Below, piece after piece: positions 8,528 through 18,823 of a stretch of 64,000 bases of DNA (positions are counted from its first letter, which is position 1; every line of letters begins with the position of its first letter). The DNA lies in contig NZ_JACCFJ010000001.1 of NCBI RefSeq assembly GCF_013410345.1, positions 2,393,001 through 2,457,000 of the forward strand. The letters run 5' to 3'. The stretch is from Saccharopolyspora hordei (lineage in GTDB: Bacteria; Actinomycetota; Actinomycetes; Mycobacteriales; Pseudonocardiaceae). Below the pieces are notes generated by a model. That model did no database searches, was not told the origin of the DNA, and was given only the letters and a program-made list of their open reading frames with translations. The position numbers and the translations under genes are program-made.

Positions 8528-8835
8528 CGCTCGGAGTCGTCCTCGCCCTGGCCGCCGGCACCTACGCGATGCGCCTGGCGGGACCGCTGCTGCGGGGCAG
8601 GCTGCGGATCTCGCCGCGGTGGGAGCAGATGATGTCGATCGCCGCGGTCGTGCTGCTCGGCGCCTTCGTGGCCACCAGCGCGGTGTTCGAGTCCGGCGGG
8701 TTCGCCGGGTGGGCCCGCTTCGCCGGGGTGGCGGTCGGCGGGGTGCTGGCCTGGCGGCGCGCGCCCTTCGTGGTCGTCGTGGTGGTGGCGGCGGCCACGA
8801 CCGCCCTGCTGCGCCTGGTCGAGCCGGCGACGTGA
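8524..8835 (+). CDS. azlD: AzlD-family exporter small subunit
   Basis: A 103-residue hydrophobic protein with three to four membrane segments; the opening GTYAMRLAGPLL matches the conserved AzlD start region. It is the small partner of AzlC in the LIV-E amino acid exporter. The GTG start overlaps the azlC stop codon (GTGA). A 9-bp stem hairpin follows the stop and ends the two-gene unit. Confidence 0.87.
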   Translation: MTLGVVLALAAGTYAMRLAGPLLRGRLRISPRWEQMMSIAAVVLLGAFVATSAVFESGGFAGWARFAGVAVGGVLAWRRAPFVVVVVVAAATTALLRLVEPAT

Positions 8836-8847
8836 ACTCCCGTTAAC

Positions 8848-8873
8848 CCCGGCGTCGACCTCCGGACGCCGGG
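8848..8873 (+). terminator. Terminator after azlD
   Basis: A 9-bp perfect stem (8848-8856 with 8865-8873) with an 8-nt loop lies just after the azlD stop codon. Confidence 0.6.
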
Positions 8874-8977
8874 TCTTAAGGTCTCGCGTGGCTTCCGGCG
8901 CCGCTGATCGGCGCCGAGGCGGACGGAACACGCACCGAGCCGGACGATCCCGGCTCCCGCCACGGAGGACCACACCC

Positions 8978-10408
8978 ATGGTCACCACACCCGGCACCCT
9001 CGACCGCGGCGTCGAGGAAGGAGAGGGCTACGCCAAGGGGCTGCGCAACCGGCACGTCCAGATGATCGCCATGGGCGGGGCCATCGGCGTCGGCCTGTTC
9101 CTCGGCGCCGGCGGCCGGATGCAGCAGGCCGGGCCCGCCCTGGTGCTGTCCTACCTGCTGTGCGGCATCGCGGCGTTCTTCGTGATGCGCGCGCTCGGCG
9201 AGCTCGTGCTGCACCGGCCGGTCGCGGGCAGCTTCGTGGAGTACGCCCGCGAGTTCATCGGGCCGTGGGCCGGGTTCGCCGCGGGCTGGCTGTACTTCCT
9301 CAACTGGGCGGGCTCCGGCATCGCCGAGATCACCGCGGCCGGCATCTACATCGGCAAGTGGTTCCCGGACTTCCCGCAGTGGGTGACCGCGTTGATCTGC
9401 CTGGCCGTGCTGCTGGTGGTCAACCTGCTGTCGGTGAAGCTGTTCGGCGAGCTGGAGTTCTGGTTCGCGGTCATCAAGGTGCTGGCCATCGTGACCTTCC
9501 TGTTCGTCGGCCTGGGCCTGGTGGTCACCGGCGCCGAGGTCGGCGGCAGCACCGCCGGTCCGCACCACCTCGTCGACCACGGCGGGTTCACGCCGCACGG
9601 GCTGCCCGTGGTGCTCATGAGCATGCAGGGCGTCATGTTCGCCTACGCCTCGATGGAGATGGCCGGCATCGCCGCCGGGGAGACCCGGGACCCGGCCAAG
9701 GTCATGCCGCGCGCCATCAACGGCGTGGTGTGGCGGATCGCGGTCTTCTACGTCGGCTCGGTGCTGCTGCTGGCCATGGTGCTGCCGTGGACGTCCTACA
9801 GCGGCGAGCAGAGCCCGTTCGTGACCGTCTTCTCCAGCATCGGCATCCCGTGGGCCGGGGACGTCATGAACTTCGTGGTGCTCACCGCCGCGTTGTCCAG
9901 CTGCAACTCCGGGCTCTACGCCACCGGCCGGATCCTGCGCTCGCTGGGCCGCCGCGGCGAGGCGCCCTCGTTCACCGAGCGGATGAACGCCCGGCACGCG
10001 CCCTACGGCGCGGTGCTGTTCACCGGTGCGGTGTTCCTGGTCGGCGTGCTGCTCAACTACGTCGTGCCCAAGGACGCCTTCGACATCGCCACCTCCATCG
10101 CCTCGCTCGGCGTCATCGCGACCTGGGCGGCGCTGCTCGTCGCGCAGGCGCGGCTGCGCGAGCGGGCGCAGCGGGGCGAGCTGACCCGCCCGTCCTACCG
10201 GATGCCCGGCTCGCCGTGGACCAACTGGGTCGTCCTGGCGTTCCTGCTGCTCATCGTGCTGCTGGCGGCCTTCTCCGACGAGCTGGCGGTGCGCGCCTCG
10301 TTCTACGCGGTGCCGGTCGTCGTGGTCGCCCTGTTCGTCGGGTGGCGCCTGGTCGGCAGGTCCCGGTCTTCGACCGCGCGGCGGCGTGCAGGACAATCGG
10401 AGACGTGA
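8978..10408 (+). CDS. APC-family amino acid permease
   Basis: A 476-residue permease of the amino acid-polyamine-organocation family with about 12 membrane segments. The first segment carries [17 protein letters not shown], the substrate-binding unwound helix motif of the AAT subgroup, which includes GABA and aromatic permeases. The cytoplasmic [21 protein letters not shown] loop is also diagnostic. The ATG at 8978 follows GGAGGA; the frame upstream is non-conserved. The stop overlaps the GTG of pdxT, so permease and PLP synthase glutaminase are co-transcribed. Substrate is uncertain. Confidence 0.87.
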   Translation: MVTTPGTLDRGVEEGEGYAKGLRNRHVQMIAMGGAIGVGLFLGAGGRMQQAGPALVLSYLLCGIAAFFVMRALGELVLHRPVAGSFVEYAREFIGPWAGFAAGWLYFLNWAGSGIAEITAAGIYIGKWFPDFPQWVTALICLAVLLVVNLLSVKLFGELEFWFAVIKVLAIVTFLFVGLGLVVTGAEVGGSTAGPHHLVDHGGFTPHGLPVVLMSMQGVMFAYASMEMAGIAAGETRDPAKVMPRAINGVVWRIAVFYVGSVLLLAMVLPWTSYSGEQSPFVTVFSSIGIPWAGDVMNFVVLTAALSSCNSGLYATGRILRSLGRRGEAPSFTERMNARHAPYGAVLFTGAVFLVGVLLNYVVPKDAFDIATSIASLGVIATWAALLVAQARLRERAQRGELTRPSYRMPGSPWTNWVVLAFLLLIVLLAAFSDELAVRASFYAVPVVVVALFVGWRLVGRSRSSTARRRAGQSET

Positions 10409-11058
10409 CGACACCCGTGATCGGCGTCCTGGCCCTGCAGGGCGGCGTGGCCGAACACCTGGCCGCGCTCGAGCGCTGCGGCGCGGACGCCCGCCCGGTG
10501 CGCCGCGCCGAGGAGCTCGACGCGGTGCACGGGATCGTGCTGCCCGGCGGGGAGTCCACCACGATGACCCGCCTGCTCGACACCTTCGAGCTGTACGAGC
10601 CGCTGCGTGAGCGGCTCGCCGCCGGGCTGCCCGCCTACGGCTCGTGCGCCGGGATGATCATGCTGGCCCGTGAGGTCGTCGACCCCGGCTCGTCCGCGGT
10701 CCGCCCGCTCGGGGCGCTGGACGTGGCCGTGCGGCGGAACGCCTTCGGGCGGCAGGTCGACTCCTTCGAGACCGACCTGGACTTCGCCGGGGTGACCGAC
10801 GGCCCGGTGCGCGCGGTGTTCATCCGGGCACCCTGGGTGGAGTCGGTGGGCCCGGACGTGCAGGTGCTCGCCGCGGTCCCGGAGGTCCCGGACAGCGCTG
10901 GGCACGAGGCGGACGCCGGTAGGATCGTCGCGGTTCAGCAGGGCCCGGTGCTCGCCACCGCTTTCCACCCGGAGCTGGTCGGCGGTGACGATCGCGTGCA
11001 CCGCTATTTCGTACAGATCGTCCGCGCGCAGCAGATGGACGCAGCGCAGGCGCAGTGA
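10405..11058 (+). CDS. pdxT: Pyridoxal 5'-phosphate synthase glutaminase PdxT
   Basis: A class I glutamine amidotransferase of 217 residues that supplies ammonia to PdxS. The triad is visible: C81 in [10 protein letters not shown]188 and E190 in AFHPE; GGESTT (48-53) forms part of the oxyanion region. The GTG start overlaps the permease stop (GTGA) and yebC follows after 13 bp, so transcription probably comes from the permease promoter. Separation from pdxS means the two subunits are not co-regulated through the PdxR-like boxes at pdxS. It is shorter at neither end than family members. Confidence 0.95.
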   Translation: MTTPVIGVLALQGGVAEHLAALERCGADARPVRRAEELDAVHGIVLPGGESTTMTRLLDTFELYEPLRERLAAGLPAYGSCAGMIMLAREVVDPGSSAVRPLGALDVAVRRNAFGRQVDSFETDLDFAGVTDGPVRAVFIRAPWVESVGPDVQVLAAVPEVPDSAGHEADAGRIVAVQQGPVLATAFHPELVGGDDRVHRYFVQIVRAQQMDAAQAQ

Positions 11059-11071
11059 AGACGGAGGAGAG

Positions 11072-11821
11072 ATGAGCGGCCACTCGAAGTGGGCCACCAC
11101 CAAGCACAAGAAGGCCGCCCTCGACGCCAAGCGCGGCAAGCTCTTCGCGAAGCTGATCAAGAACGTGGAAGTTGCCGCCCGCACCGGCGGGGGCGATCCC
11201 GACGGCAACCCGACCTTGTACGACGCCATCCAGAAGGCGCGCAAGAACTCCGTGCCGTTGGACAACATCGAGCGCGCGCGCAAGCGCGGGGCCGGTGAGG
11301 AGGCCGGCGGCGCCGACTGGCAGACGATCATGTACGAGGGGTACGGCCCCAACGGCGTCGCGGTGCTGGTGGAGTGCCTGACCGACAACCGCAACCGGGC
11401 CGCGGGCGAGGTGCGCACCGCGATGACCCGCAACGGCGGCTCGATGGCCGACGCCGGTTCGGTGTCGTACCTGTTCAACCGCAAGGGCGTCGTGCTGCTG
11501 CCCAAGAACGGGCTGAGCGAGGACGACGTGCTCTCGGCGGTGCTGGAGGCCGGTGCCGAGGAGATCAACGACCTCGGCGAGAACTACGAGATCCTCACCG
11601 ACCCGGCCGACCTGGTCGAGGTCCGCAAGGCGCTGCAGAGCGCGGGCATCGAGTACGACTCGGCCGAGACCAACTTCCTGGCCTCGGTGAACGTCCAGCT
11701 CGACGCCGAGGCGGCGCGCAAGATCTTCAAGCTGATCGACGCGCTCGAGGACTGCGACGACGTGCAGAACGTCTACGCGAACTTCGACGTCAGCGACGAG
11801 GTGATGGCCGAGGTCGGCTGA
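11072..11821 (+). CDS. YebC/PmpR-family protein
   Basis: A 249-residue YebC-family protein: it opens with the invariant [15 protein letters not shown] and contains the three-domain pattern through [18 protein letters not shown]. YebC proteins act as transcription factors in some bacteria and, in recent work, as ribosome-associated factors easing proline stalls. The ATG follows GGAGGAG directly. It lies upstream of ruvCAB as in many actinobacteria, but a 19-bp hairpin separates it from the next genes. The exact role here cannot be decided from sequence. Confidence 0.93.
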   Translation: MSGHSKWATTKHKKAALDAKRGKLFAKLIKNVEVAARTGGGDPDGNPTLYDAIQKARKNSVPLDNIERARKRGAGEEAGGADWQTIMYEGYGPNGVAVLVECLTDNRNRAAGEVRTAMTRNGGSMADAGSVSYLFNRKGVVLLPKNGLSEDDVLSAVLEAGAEEINDLGENYEILTDPADLVEVRKALQSAGIEYDSAETNFLASVNVQLDAEAARKIFKLIDALEDCDDVQNVYANFDVSDEVMAEVG

Positions 11822-11831
11822 ACCTCCCCAC

Positions 11832-11874
11832 GACCGGCGACCGGCCCCGACCCGCTCGGGGCCGGTCGCCGGTC
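11832..11874 (+). terminator. Terminator after yebC
   Basis: A perfect 19-bp stem (11832-11850 with 11856-11874) closes a 5-nt loop ten bases after the yebC stop. Confidence 0.85.
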
Positions 11875-11959
11875 GCGGCCCGGACACGCCACGGGTCCGG
11901 GGCGTCGCGCCTGGTGGTCGCCCCGGCCGCTGGTGGGGGCGGGGAGGTGCGCGGGCACA

Positions 11960-12469
11960 ATGGCGACCGTGGTCGACACGGACGAGCAACTGCGCCGGTG
12001 GCTGGTCAACACCGCTGAGAAGCACGGCGCCGCGGTCATGCACGTGCCCGCCGACGAGCACGGCGCGCAGTACGCCTTCTCGGTCGGCGCGTGGCGGCGC
12101 TTCGGCAAGCCCGAGGTGGTGGTGGTCGGGCTGCCCGAGGACGTGGCGAACGCGGTGGTGAACACCTACGTGCAGCGGGTCGGGCAGGGCGAGCGGTTCG
12201 TGCCCGGCCGACTCTACGACGGGTTCCTCAAGGGCTGCCCGGTGACCTTCGAGAAGGTCGCCCTGCGGCACTACCCCGAGTACCTGGGCAGCGCCTTCCT
12301 GGTCTACAACGGGCCGGACTTCCCGGCCGTGCAGCTGATCGCTTCCAGCCCGGAGGACGCGAAGTTCCCGTGGCAGCCGGACGCGCCCGGTGGGTTCCGC
12401 GAGCACCAGCCGGTGCTGACCGACAGCGGCCTGCCCGAGAGCTGGACGCCCGGCACCGACGGCCCCTGA
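11960..12469 (+). CDS. DUF4262-domain protein
   Basis: A 169-residue protein matching the DUF4262 pattern: a central [21 protein letters not shown] strand-helix unit and [28 protein letters not shown] near the C-terminus. No biochemical function is established for the family. The ATG at 11960 lacks a good Shine-Dalgarno and is followed at 11969 by an in-frame GTG, so the exact start is uncertain. It stands alone between the yebC terminator and the SOS-controlled ruvC promoter. Confidence 0.75.
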   Translation: MATVVDTDEQLRRWLVNTAEKHGAAVMHVPADEHGAQYAFSVGAWRRFGKPEVVVVGLPEDVANAVVNTYVQRVGQGERFVPGRLYDGFLKGCPVTFEKVALRHYPEYLGSAFLVYNGPDFPAVQLIASSPEDAKFPWQPDAPGGFREHQPVLTDSGLPESWTPGTDGP

Positions 12470-12543
12470 ACGCCGGTTTCACCCGTCCAGGCGGTCTGCC
12501 CGTGTGTCGGTGCGCGCGCCGGGGAGATCGGTCCGATAGGGTC

Positions 12544-12559
12544 TCGAACGGGTGTTCAG
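12544..12559 (+). promoter_or_regulatory. LexA (SOS) box of ruvCAB
   Basis: TCGAACGGGTGTTCAG matches 10 of 12 half-site bases of the actinobacterial SOS consensus TCGAAC-N4-GTTCGA; only the last two differ. It lies 21 bp before the ruvC start and just after a possible -10 (TAGGGT, 12537-12542). Mycobacterial ruvC is also LexA-regulated. Confidence 0.75.
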
Positions 12560-12579
12560 TTCGAGGGGCAGGTGGCGTC

Positions 12580-13164
12580 GTGCGCGTGCTGGGAGTCGAC
12601 CCGGGGCTGACCCGCTGCGGGCTCGGCGTGGTCGACGGGGGACGGGGGCGGTCGGTGACGGCCGTGGCCGTCGGCGTCGCGCGCACCCCGCCCGCGGACG
12701 AGCTGCCGTCCCGGCTGAGCGCCGTCGCCGACGAGGTCGAGCGCTGGATGGACCTGCACCGCCCCGAGGTGGTGGCCATCGAGCGCGTGTTCAGCCAGCA
12801 CAACGTGCGCACCGTGATGGGCACCGCGCAGGTCTCCGGCGTGGTGGCGCTGCTGGCCGCGCGGCGCGGCCTGCCGGTCGCCTTCCACACGCCCAGCGAG
12901 GTCAAGGCCGCCATCAGCGGGTCCGGCCGGGCGGACAAGAAGCAGGTCACCACCATGGTCACCAAGATCTTGGGGCTGGCCGCCGCGCCCAAGCCCGCGG
13001 ACGCCGCCGACGCCCTGGCGCTGGCCGTCTGCCACCTGTGGCGCGCGCCGATGGCCAACCGCCTGGCGCAGGCTGAGGCCAGGGCCGCCGAGCTCGCCCG
13101 CACGCACCGCGCCCGGCTCGAGGCGGCCGCGAAGACGATCCGGAGAGGCGATGCTCGCCGCTGA
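12580..13164 (+). CDS. ruvC: Holliday junction resolvase RuvC
   Basis: RuvC cleaves Holliday junctions as the dimeric nuclease of the RuvABC resolvasome. The 194-residue protein has all four acidic metal ligands: D7 (GVDPG), E68 (VAIERVF), D141 and D144 (PADAADALA). The GTG at 12580 follows AGGGGCAGG; the frame is open further upstream but unrelated to the family. ruvA follows after 105 bp and ruvB after another 59 bp. An SOS box upstream indicates induction by DNA damage. The 10-residue tail after the catalytic core is Arg/Ala-rich. Confidence 0.95.
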   Translation: MRVLGVDPGLTRCGLGVVDGGRGRSVTAVAVGVARTPPADELPSRLSAVADEVERWMDLHRPEVVAIERVFSQHNVRTVMGTAQVSGVVALLAARRGLPVAFHTPSEVKAAISGSGRADKKQVTTMVTKILGLAAAPKPADAADALALAVCHLWRAPMANRLAQAEARAAELARTHRARLEAAAKTIRRGDARR

Positions 13165-13269
13165 CCCGGGGTGCGCGACGATGCCGGTGCCCGCCGTGCG
13201 GTGGGGGCCGGTCGACGGCTGCGGCGCTCCGGCGACCGACGTCCAGGCACGACCAGGAGGTGTTGACCG

Positions 13270-13866
13270 GTGATCTCCACGGTGCGCGGTCCGGTGCTGT
13301 CCATCGGGCTGGACCACGCCGTGATCGAAGTCGGCGGCGTGGGCATGGCGGTGCACGCCACCCCGGCCACGCTGGCCGGGCTGCGGCGCGGCGAGGAGGC
13401 CCGGCTGTGGACCTCGCTGGTCGTCCGCGAGGACTCGCTCACCCTCTACGGCTTCGCCGACCCGGAGGCGCGCGACCTGTTCGTCTTGCTCCAGACCGCG
13501 TCCGGGGTGGGCCCGCGGCTCGCGCTCGCCGCGCTCGCGGTCCTCTCGCCCGACCAGCTCTGCCACGCGCTGGCCGACGGCAACCTCACGGTGCTCACCC
13601 AGGTGCCCGGCATCGGGAAGAAGAGCGCCGAGCGGTTGATCCTCGAGCTGCGGGACAAGGTCGGCGCGGTGACCGCGAGCGCCGAACCGGCCGCGGCGGT
13701 GGACCGCAGCCGGGTGCGCTCGGAGGTGTCCGAGGCGCTGGTGAGCCTGGGCTTCTCGGCCAAGCAGGCCGAGCAGAGCGTCGAGGCGGTGCTGGCCGAC
13801 GGCGGCGCCGACCTGGACACCTCGGCGGTGCTGCGCAAGGCCCTGGCCACCCTCGGGCCGAAGTGA
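13270..13866 (+). CDS. ruvA: Holliday junction branch migration protein RuvA
   Basis: RuvA tetramers bind the four-way junction and load RuvB. The 198-residue protein shows the N-terminal OB-fold ([19 protein letters not shown]), the two helix-hairpin-helix motifs in the middle ([14 protein letters not shown] and [16 protein letters not shown]), and the flexible acidic C-terminal domain III that contacts RuvB ([21 protein letters not shown]). The GTG at 13270 is preceded by AGGAGGT at good distance. It is the second gene of the SOS-controlled ruvCAB unit. Confidence 0.95.
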   Translation: MISTVRGPVLSIGLDHAVIEVGGVGMAVHATPATLAGLRRGEEARLWTSLVVREDSLTLYGFADPEARDLFVLLQTASGVGPRLALAALAVLSPDQLCHALADGNLTVLTQVPGIGKKSAERLILELRDKVGAVTASAEPAAAVDRSRVRSEVSEALVSLGFSAKQAEQSVEAVLADGGADLDTSAVLRKALATLGPK

Positions 13867-13925
13867 GGCCGGCGCGCGGCGAGGATCGAGGACGACGACA
13901 GCACTGCTAGGGAGACGGGCTGGAG

Positions 13926-14990
13926 ATGTACCAGGACGAGGCCGACTGGTCCGGCGAGGGCGTCTCGTTGACCGCGCACCAGGACCCGGCCGACCGCGAC
14001 GTCGAGGTGTCGCTGCGGCCGCGCAAGCTCAGCGAGTTCGTCGGCCAGTCACGGGTGCGCGAGCAGCTGGAGCTGGTGCTGCACGGCGCCCTCAAGCGCG
14101 GTGACCAGCCGGACCACGTGCTGTTCTCCGGCCCGCCCGGGCTGGGCAAGACCAGCCTGTCGATGATCATCGCCACCGAGCTCGGCTCGTCGATCCGGGT
14201 CACCTCCGGCCCGGCCCTGGAACGGCCCGGCGACCTCGCGGCGATGCTGTCCAACCTCAACGAGGGCGACGTGCTGTTCATCGACGAGATCCACCGGATC
14301 GCCCGCCCCGCCGAGGAGATGCTCTACCTGGCGATGGAGGACTACCGGGTCGACATCGTCGTGGGCAAGGGGCCGGGCGCCACCAGCATCCCGCTGGAGC
14401 TGGCGCCGTTCACGCTGGTCGGGGCCACCACCCGGTCCGGTGCGCTGACCGGGCCGCTGCGCGACCGCTTCGGCTTCACCGCGCACATGGAGTTCTACAC
14501 GCCGGAGGAGCTGGAGCTGGTGCTGCGCCGCTCGGCCGGGATCCTCGGCGTGGACCTGCGCGACGACGGCGCCGTCGAGATCGCCCGCCGGTCGCGCGGC
14601 ACACCCCGCATCGCCAACCGGCTGCTGCGCCGGGTCCGCGACTTCGCCGAGGTGCGCGCCGACGGCGCGGTGACCCGGGAGGTCGCGCGGTCCGCGCTGG
14701 AGGTCTACGACGTCGACGAGCTCGGCCTGGACCGGCTGGACCGGGCCGTCCTGGGCGCGCTCATCGGCTCCTTCCACGGCGGTCCGGTGGGCATCTCCAC
14801 GCTGGCCGTGGCGGTCGGCGAGGAGCCGACCACGGTCGAGGAGGTGTGCGAGCCCTACCTGGTGCGCGCCGGGCTGCTGGCCCGCACGCCGCGCGGCCGG
14901 GTCGCGACCGCGGCGGCCTGGGAGCACCTCGGGCTGACCCCGCCGCAGCACGCGCCGGGCAGTCCGCAACCAGGTTTGTTCGACGAGTGA
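13926..14990 (+). CDS. ruvB: Holliday junction branch migration ATPase RuvB
   Basis: RuvB is the hexameric AAA+ motor that drives branch migration with RuvA. The 354-residue protein has Walker A GPPGLGKT (69-76), Walker B FIDEIH around D120-E121, the sensor and arginine-finger region [12 protein letters not shown], and a C-terminal winged-helix domain ([13 protein letters not shown]). A 25-residue acidic extension precedes the conserved [11 protein letters not shown]. The Shine-Dalgarno is unusually close to the ATG, so a slightly different start is possible. Confidence 0.95.
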   Translation: MYQDEADWSGEGVSLTAHQDPADRDVEVSLRPRKLSEFVGQSRVREQLELVLHGALKRGDQPDHVLFSGPPGLGKTSLSMIIATELGSSIRVTSGPALERPGDLAAMLSNLNEGDVLFIDEIHRIARPAEEMLYLAMEDYRVDIVVGKGPGATSIPLELAPFTLVGATTRSGALTGPLRDRFGFTAHMEFYTPEELELVLRRSAGILGVDLRDDGAVEIARRSRGTPRIANRLLRRVRDFAEVRADGAVTREVARSALEVYDVDELGLDRLDRAVLGALIGSFHGGPVGISTLAVAVGEEPTTVEEVCEPYLVRAGLLARTPRGRVATAAAWEHLGLTPPQHAPGSPQPGLFDE

Positions 14991-15370
14991 CCCAACGGTG
15001 ACCCGGCGCCGCTAGCGTGGTCCGGACCCGTCGCCGGGCACCCGGTGGCGGCCACCCGGCACGGCGCGGGCTCGCAGCCGCGTCCGCGCTGGGGTCGACA
15101 ACACCAGAACCGCCGAGCTCCGGTGCCGGCGCCGGGGTGCTGCTTGGCCTCTGCCGCGCGGCGTTATCCTCATCACGTCTCGTTCGGTGCCGATCGGATG
15201 GGTCGTGCGCGGTGCGGCAGGCGCGGACCCCCGGCGGGCCGTGGCGTCCCTCCCACCCGGTGGGACCCGTCGGCCCGAGTCGACCTGGCACACTGGGGCT
15301 TGCACATCCGAACAATTCGGGCGCAGTACTGCGAGGGCTGGGCCCCGAAGCGTCCGCTGAACGGAGCACG
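14991..15370. other. Intergenic region between ruvB and yajC
   Basis: I see no credible gene in these 380 bp. A possible promoter for the sec operon is TTGCTTGG-type sequence at 15143 with TATCCT at 15165-15170. No Rho-independent hairpin follows ruvB, so partial read-through from ruvCAB into the sec genes remains possible. Confidence 0.4.
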
Positions 15371-15748
15371 ATGGACCTCAACTCCCTGATTCTCCCGCTG
15401 CTGATCGTCTTGCTGGCGGTGCCGCTGTTCCTGCAGGCGCGCAAGCAGAAGCGCGCGATGGCGGAGCAGCAGAAGCTGCAGAACTCGATCACCCCCGGTG
15501 ACCGGGTGATGACCACCTCCGGTGTGTTCGGCACCGTCGTGGGCACCAGCGACGACACCGTCGACCTCGAGCTCGCCCCCGGCGTGACCACCACCTGGGT
15601 GCGGCTGGCGATCCGCGAGAAGGTCACCACCTCGAGCGAGTCGGCGGCCGACGAGGTCAAGGAGACCCCGGCCAAGGACGACACCCCGGTCGAGACCGAG
15701 TCGAAGGCCGAGGTCGCGGAGCCGATCGAGCAGCAGAAGACCAACTGA
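15371..15748 (+). CDS. yajC: Preprotein translocase subunit YajC
   Basis: A 125-residue single-span membrane protein. After an N-terminal helix (about 5-22) comes the YajC core: RKQKRAMAEQQKLQNSI then PGDRVMTTSGVFGTVVG. The C-terminal 40 residues are an acidic Glu/Lys/Ala-rich tail, longer than in enterics but common in actinobacteria. YajC associates with SecDF at the translocon. The ATG follows CGGAG by four bases. secD begins 352 bp downstream. Confidence 0.92.
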   Translation: MDLNSLILPLLIVLLAVPLFLQARKQKRAMAEQQKLQNSITPGDRVMTTSGVFGTVVGTSDDTVDLELAPGVTTTWVRLAIREKVTTSSESAADEVKETPAKDDTPVETESKAEVAEPIEQQKTN

Positions 15749-16100
15749 GGGCAGAGGGGGAGCGCCCGCGCCGGGGTCGGTTCCGGACCCCGTGCGGCGG
15801 GCCGTCGCCCACCCGGCAGCGACGCGGGCACCGGACGGCGGTTCCGGGCCCGCGTCCGTGCGTAGTCGCTGATCCACGCACCGTGGCCACCCAGGGCGGG
15901 GTCACCCCAGTCGGGCCTGTCAAACTGAACCGTGGTGTTCCGCCGGCTGCGGTGGGCACCTGAACCGCCCGCGGGTTCTCAGACGTTCTCTCGGAGGACG
16001 ACCGCGTCCCGCCGCGAGAGAGCGGCTGAGGGTCCGTGGGTGCGTGACTGCGCAACACGACCAGTGCACCGCTTCGACACCGGACAGGAGAACGAACGCC
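15749..16100. other. Intergenic region between yajC and secD
   Basis: No gene is visible in 352 bp. It contains a hairpin with 7-bp arms (15987-15993 with 16015-16021) about 80 bp before the secD GTG, which could be a leader structure, and GC-rich imperfect repeats nearer yajC. The Shine-Dalgarno AGGAG for secD lies at its right end. Confidence 0.4.
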
Positions 16101-17651
16101 GTGGCACCTCCGGCCGGGCAGATCCGCCCAGGGCGTTACCTCGCGATCTTCGCGTTGATCGTGGCTGCTCTGTACGCGCTGGTGTTCTTCACCGGCGACG
16201 GCAAGCCGTACCCCAAGCTCGGGATCGACCTCCAGGGCGGCACCCGCGTGACGCTGACCGCGCGCACCCTGGACGGCCAGCCGCCCACCACCGAGTCGCT
16301 CAACCAGGCGCGGCAGATCATCGAGACCCGCGTCAACGGCATGGGGGTCAGCGGCTCCGAGGTCACCCGGGACGGCAACAACCTGGTCATCACGGTGCCC
16401 GGTGAGGGCAGCGAGGAGGCCAAGCAGCTGGGGCAGACCGCGGAGCTGAACTTCCGCAAGGTGGTCAACATGGTGCCGGCGCAGGCACCGCCGGCGGGCA
16501 CCGCGCCGCAGGCCGCGACCCAGCAGCCCGGCGACCAGGAGCGCGAGATCGAGGAAGCCAAGCGCACCCGGCAGAGCACCGACCCGGCCGTGCAGATGCA
16601 GGCGCTGCAAGCGCTGGACTGCGCGGCCGACGACCCGCTGCGCGGCAACGACGACCCGAAGCTGCCGCTGGTCGCCTGCGACCGCGAGGGCCAGTACAAG
16701 TACGTCCTGGAGCCGGTGTTCCTGGAGGGCCGCGAGATCTCCAACGCCCAGGCGGTGCCGCCGAGCCCGCAGGACCCGGGCTGGAAGGTGTCGCTGGATT
16801 TCAAGAGCGAGGGCGCCAAGGTCTGGGCCGACTTCACCTCCGCCAACGTCGGCCAGCAGGCCGCGTTCGTGCTGGACAGCGAGGTCGTCTCGGCGCCGAC
16901 CATCCAGCGGGCGCTGCTCGGCGGCAACGCGCAGATCACCGGCCAGTTCAACCAGCAGTCGGCCACCGACCTGGCCGACATCCTCAAGTACGGCTCGCTG
17001 CCGCTGGCCTTCGACCAGTCCGAGGCCGAGACGGTCTCCGCGACGCTCGGCGTGGCCTCCCTGGAGGCGGGCCTGCTCGCCGGTGGCATCGGCCTGCTGC
17101 TGGTGGCGGTGTACTGCCTGCTCTACTACCGGCTGCTGGGCATCCTGACGATCCTGTCGCTGGCGCTGTCCGGCGTCGTGGTCTACGGCGTGCTGGTGTT
17201 GCTCGGCCGCTGGATCGGGTTCACCCTCGACCTGGCCGGCGTCGCCGGTTTCATCATCGCCATCGGCATCACCGCCGACTCGTTCATCGTGTTCTTCGAA
17301 CGCCTCAAGGACGAGATCCGCGAGGGCCGCACGTTCCGGTCGGCCGTGCCGCGCGCCTGGACGCGGGCGCGGCGCACGATCCTGTCCGCCGACACCGTCA
17401 GCTTCCTGGCCGCCGCGGTGCTCTACGTGCTGGCCGTCGGCCAGGTGAAGGGCTTCGCGTTCACCCTGGGCATGTCGACGGTGCTGGACCTGGTGGTGGT
17501 CTTCCTCGTCACCCACCCGCTGGTCGCGCTGGCGTCGAAGAACAAGTTCCTGTCCAAGCCGTCGGTCTCCGGCCTCGGTGCGGTGCAACGCCTCGGTAAC
17601 CAGAACCGGGCCGCCCGCAAGGCCGCCGTGACCACCGCCAAGGAGGCGTGA
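16101..17651 (+). CDS. secD: Protein translocase subunit SecD
   Basis: SecD uses the proton motive force with SecF to pull exported proteins across the membrane. The 516-residue protein has an N-terminal membrane helix (about 13-33), GIDLQGGTR motif, a long periplasmic P1 domain with a low-complexity Ala/Pro/Gln insertion near residues 130-160, then five C-terminal membrane segments including GFIIAIGITADSFIVFFERLKDE. GTG at 16101 is chosen for the upstream CAGGAG; an in-frame ATG at 16044 would add 19 unconserved residues. secF follows immediately. Confidence 0.94.
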   Translation: MAPPAGQIRPGRYLAIFALIVAALYALVFFTGDGKPYPKLGIDLQGGTRVTLTARTLDGQPPTTESLNQARQIIETRVNGMGVSGSEVTRDGNNLVITVPGEGSEEAKQLGQTAELNFRKVVNMVPAQAPPAGTAPQAATQQPGDQEREIEEAKRTRQSTDPAVQMQALQALDCAADDPLRGNDDPKLPLVACDREGQYKYVLEPVFLEGREISNAQAVPPSPQDPGWKVSLDFKSEGAKVWADFTSANVGQQAAFVLDSEVVSAPTIQRALLGGNAQITGQFNQQSATDLADILKYGSLPLAFDQSEAETVSATLGVASLEAGLLAGGIGLLLVAVYCLLYYRLLGILTILSLALSGVVVYGVLVLLGRWIGFTLDLAGVAGFIIAIGITADSFIVFFERLKDEIREGRTFRSAVPRAWTRARRTILSADTVSFLAAAVLYVLAVGQVKGFAFTLGMSTVLDLVVVFLVTHPLVALASKNKFLSKPSVSGLGAVQRLGNQNRAARKAAVTTAKEA

Positions 17652-17653
17652 AG

Positions 17654-18823
17654 GTGACGACTCCAGGTACCGAAGGCGCCCGCCACGAGAGCGTCTTCCA
17701 CCGCCTCTACGTCGGGACCGGGGCGTTCGACATCGTCGGCAAGCGCGCCCGGTGGTACGTCGCGCTGGGGCTGCTGGTGCTGGTGTGCCTCGGCTCGATC
17801 GGCTTCAAGGGCTTCAACCTCGGCATCGACTTCGAGGGCGGCACCAAGCTGCAGATGCCTGCGGTCGGCGCGCAGGGCCCGATCGAGACCGACGAGGTCC
17901 AGGAGGCGTTCCGGGAGGCGGTCGGGCACCCGGCCGAGACGGTGCAGGTCGTCGGGTCAGGCGACAGCCAGTCCATCCAGATCCGCACCGAGACGCTGAC
18001 CCCGGACCAGGTGGCCGCGGTCAAGCAGGAGCTGTTCACCCAGCTGCAGCCGCTGGACGCCCAGGGCCAGCCGAACCAGCAGGTGATCAGCGACAGCGCG
18101 GTCAGCGGCACCTGGGGCGGTGAGATCACCCAGCAGGCGCTGATCGCGCTCGGCGTGTTCCTGGTGCTGGTCACCGTCTTCCTGGCGTTCTACTTCGAGA
18201 AGTGGATGGCGGTGGCGGCGCTCATCGCGCTGCTGCACGACGTCGTGGTCACCGCGGGCCTGTACTCGCTGATCGGCTTCGAGGTCACGCCCAGCACCGT
18301 GATCGGCCTGCTGACCATCCTCGGCTTCTCGCTCTACGACACCGTGGTGGTCTTCGACAAGGTCAAGGAGAACACCCGCGGCCTGCTCGGGCTGACCCGC
18401 CGCACCTACCCGGAGGCGGCGAACCTGGCGGTCAACCAGACGCTGATGCGCTCCATCAACACCTCGGTCATCGCGCTGCTGCCGGTGGCCGGGCTGCTCG
18501 TGGTCGGCGCCGGGCTGCTCGGCGTCGGCATGCTGCGCGACCTGGCGCTGGTGCAGGCGATCGGCATGCTCGCCGGCGTCGTCTCGTCGGTGCTGCTGGC
18601 CACGCCGCTGCTGGTGGACCTCAAGATGCGCGAGCCGAAGTACCGCGAGCACGCCGCCAAGGTGCAGCAGCGCCGCGAGCGCGCCCAGGCCAAGGCCGCG
18701 GGCGAGGACGTCCCGGAGGAGGCGCCGACGAAGCAGGCGGTCACCGCCGGTGCGGGCTCGGCGCGGCGGCCGAGCCGCCCGTCGGGCAAGGCCGGTCGCC
18801 CGTCCGGGAAGCGGCGTCGATGA
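17654..18823 (+). CDS. secF: Protein translocase subunit SecF
   Basis: The partner of SecD, 389 residues: first membrane helix (about 33-51), the FNLGIDFEGGTK motif, a small periplasmic domain, and five C-terminal membrane segments including TPSTVIGLLTILGFSLYDTVVVFDKVKEN. Two GTG starts compete: 17648 overlaps the secD stop, but AGGAGG at 17641-17646 lies one base from it and seven bases from the GTG at 17654, so 17654 is better supported. The C-terminal 50 residues are a basic, disordered Arg/Lys/Pro tail. It overlaps apt by ATGA. Confidence 0.94.
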   Translation: MTTPGTEGARHESVFHRLYVGTGAFDIVGKRARWYVALGLLVLVCLGSIGFKGFNLGIDFEGGTKLQMPAVGAQGPIETDEVQEAFREAVGHPAETVQVVGSGDSQSIQIRTETLTPDQVAAVKQELFTQLQPLDAQGQPNQQVISDSAVSGTWGGEITQQALIALGVFLVLVTVFLAFYFEKWMAVAALIALLHDVVVTAGLYSLIGFEVTPSTVIGLLTILGFSLYDTVVVFDKVKENTRGLLGLTRRTYPEAANLAVNQTLMRSINTSVIALLPVAGLLVVGAGLLGVGMLRDLALVQAIGMLAGVVSSVLLATPLLVDLKMREPKYREHAAKVQQRRERAQAKAAGEDVPEEAPTKQAVTAGAGSARRPSRPSGKAGRPSGKRRR

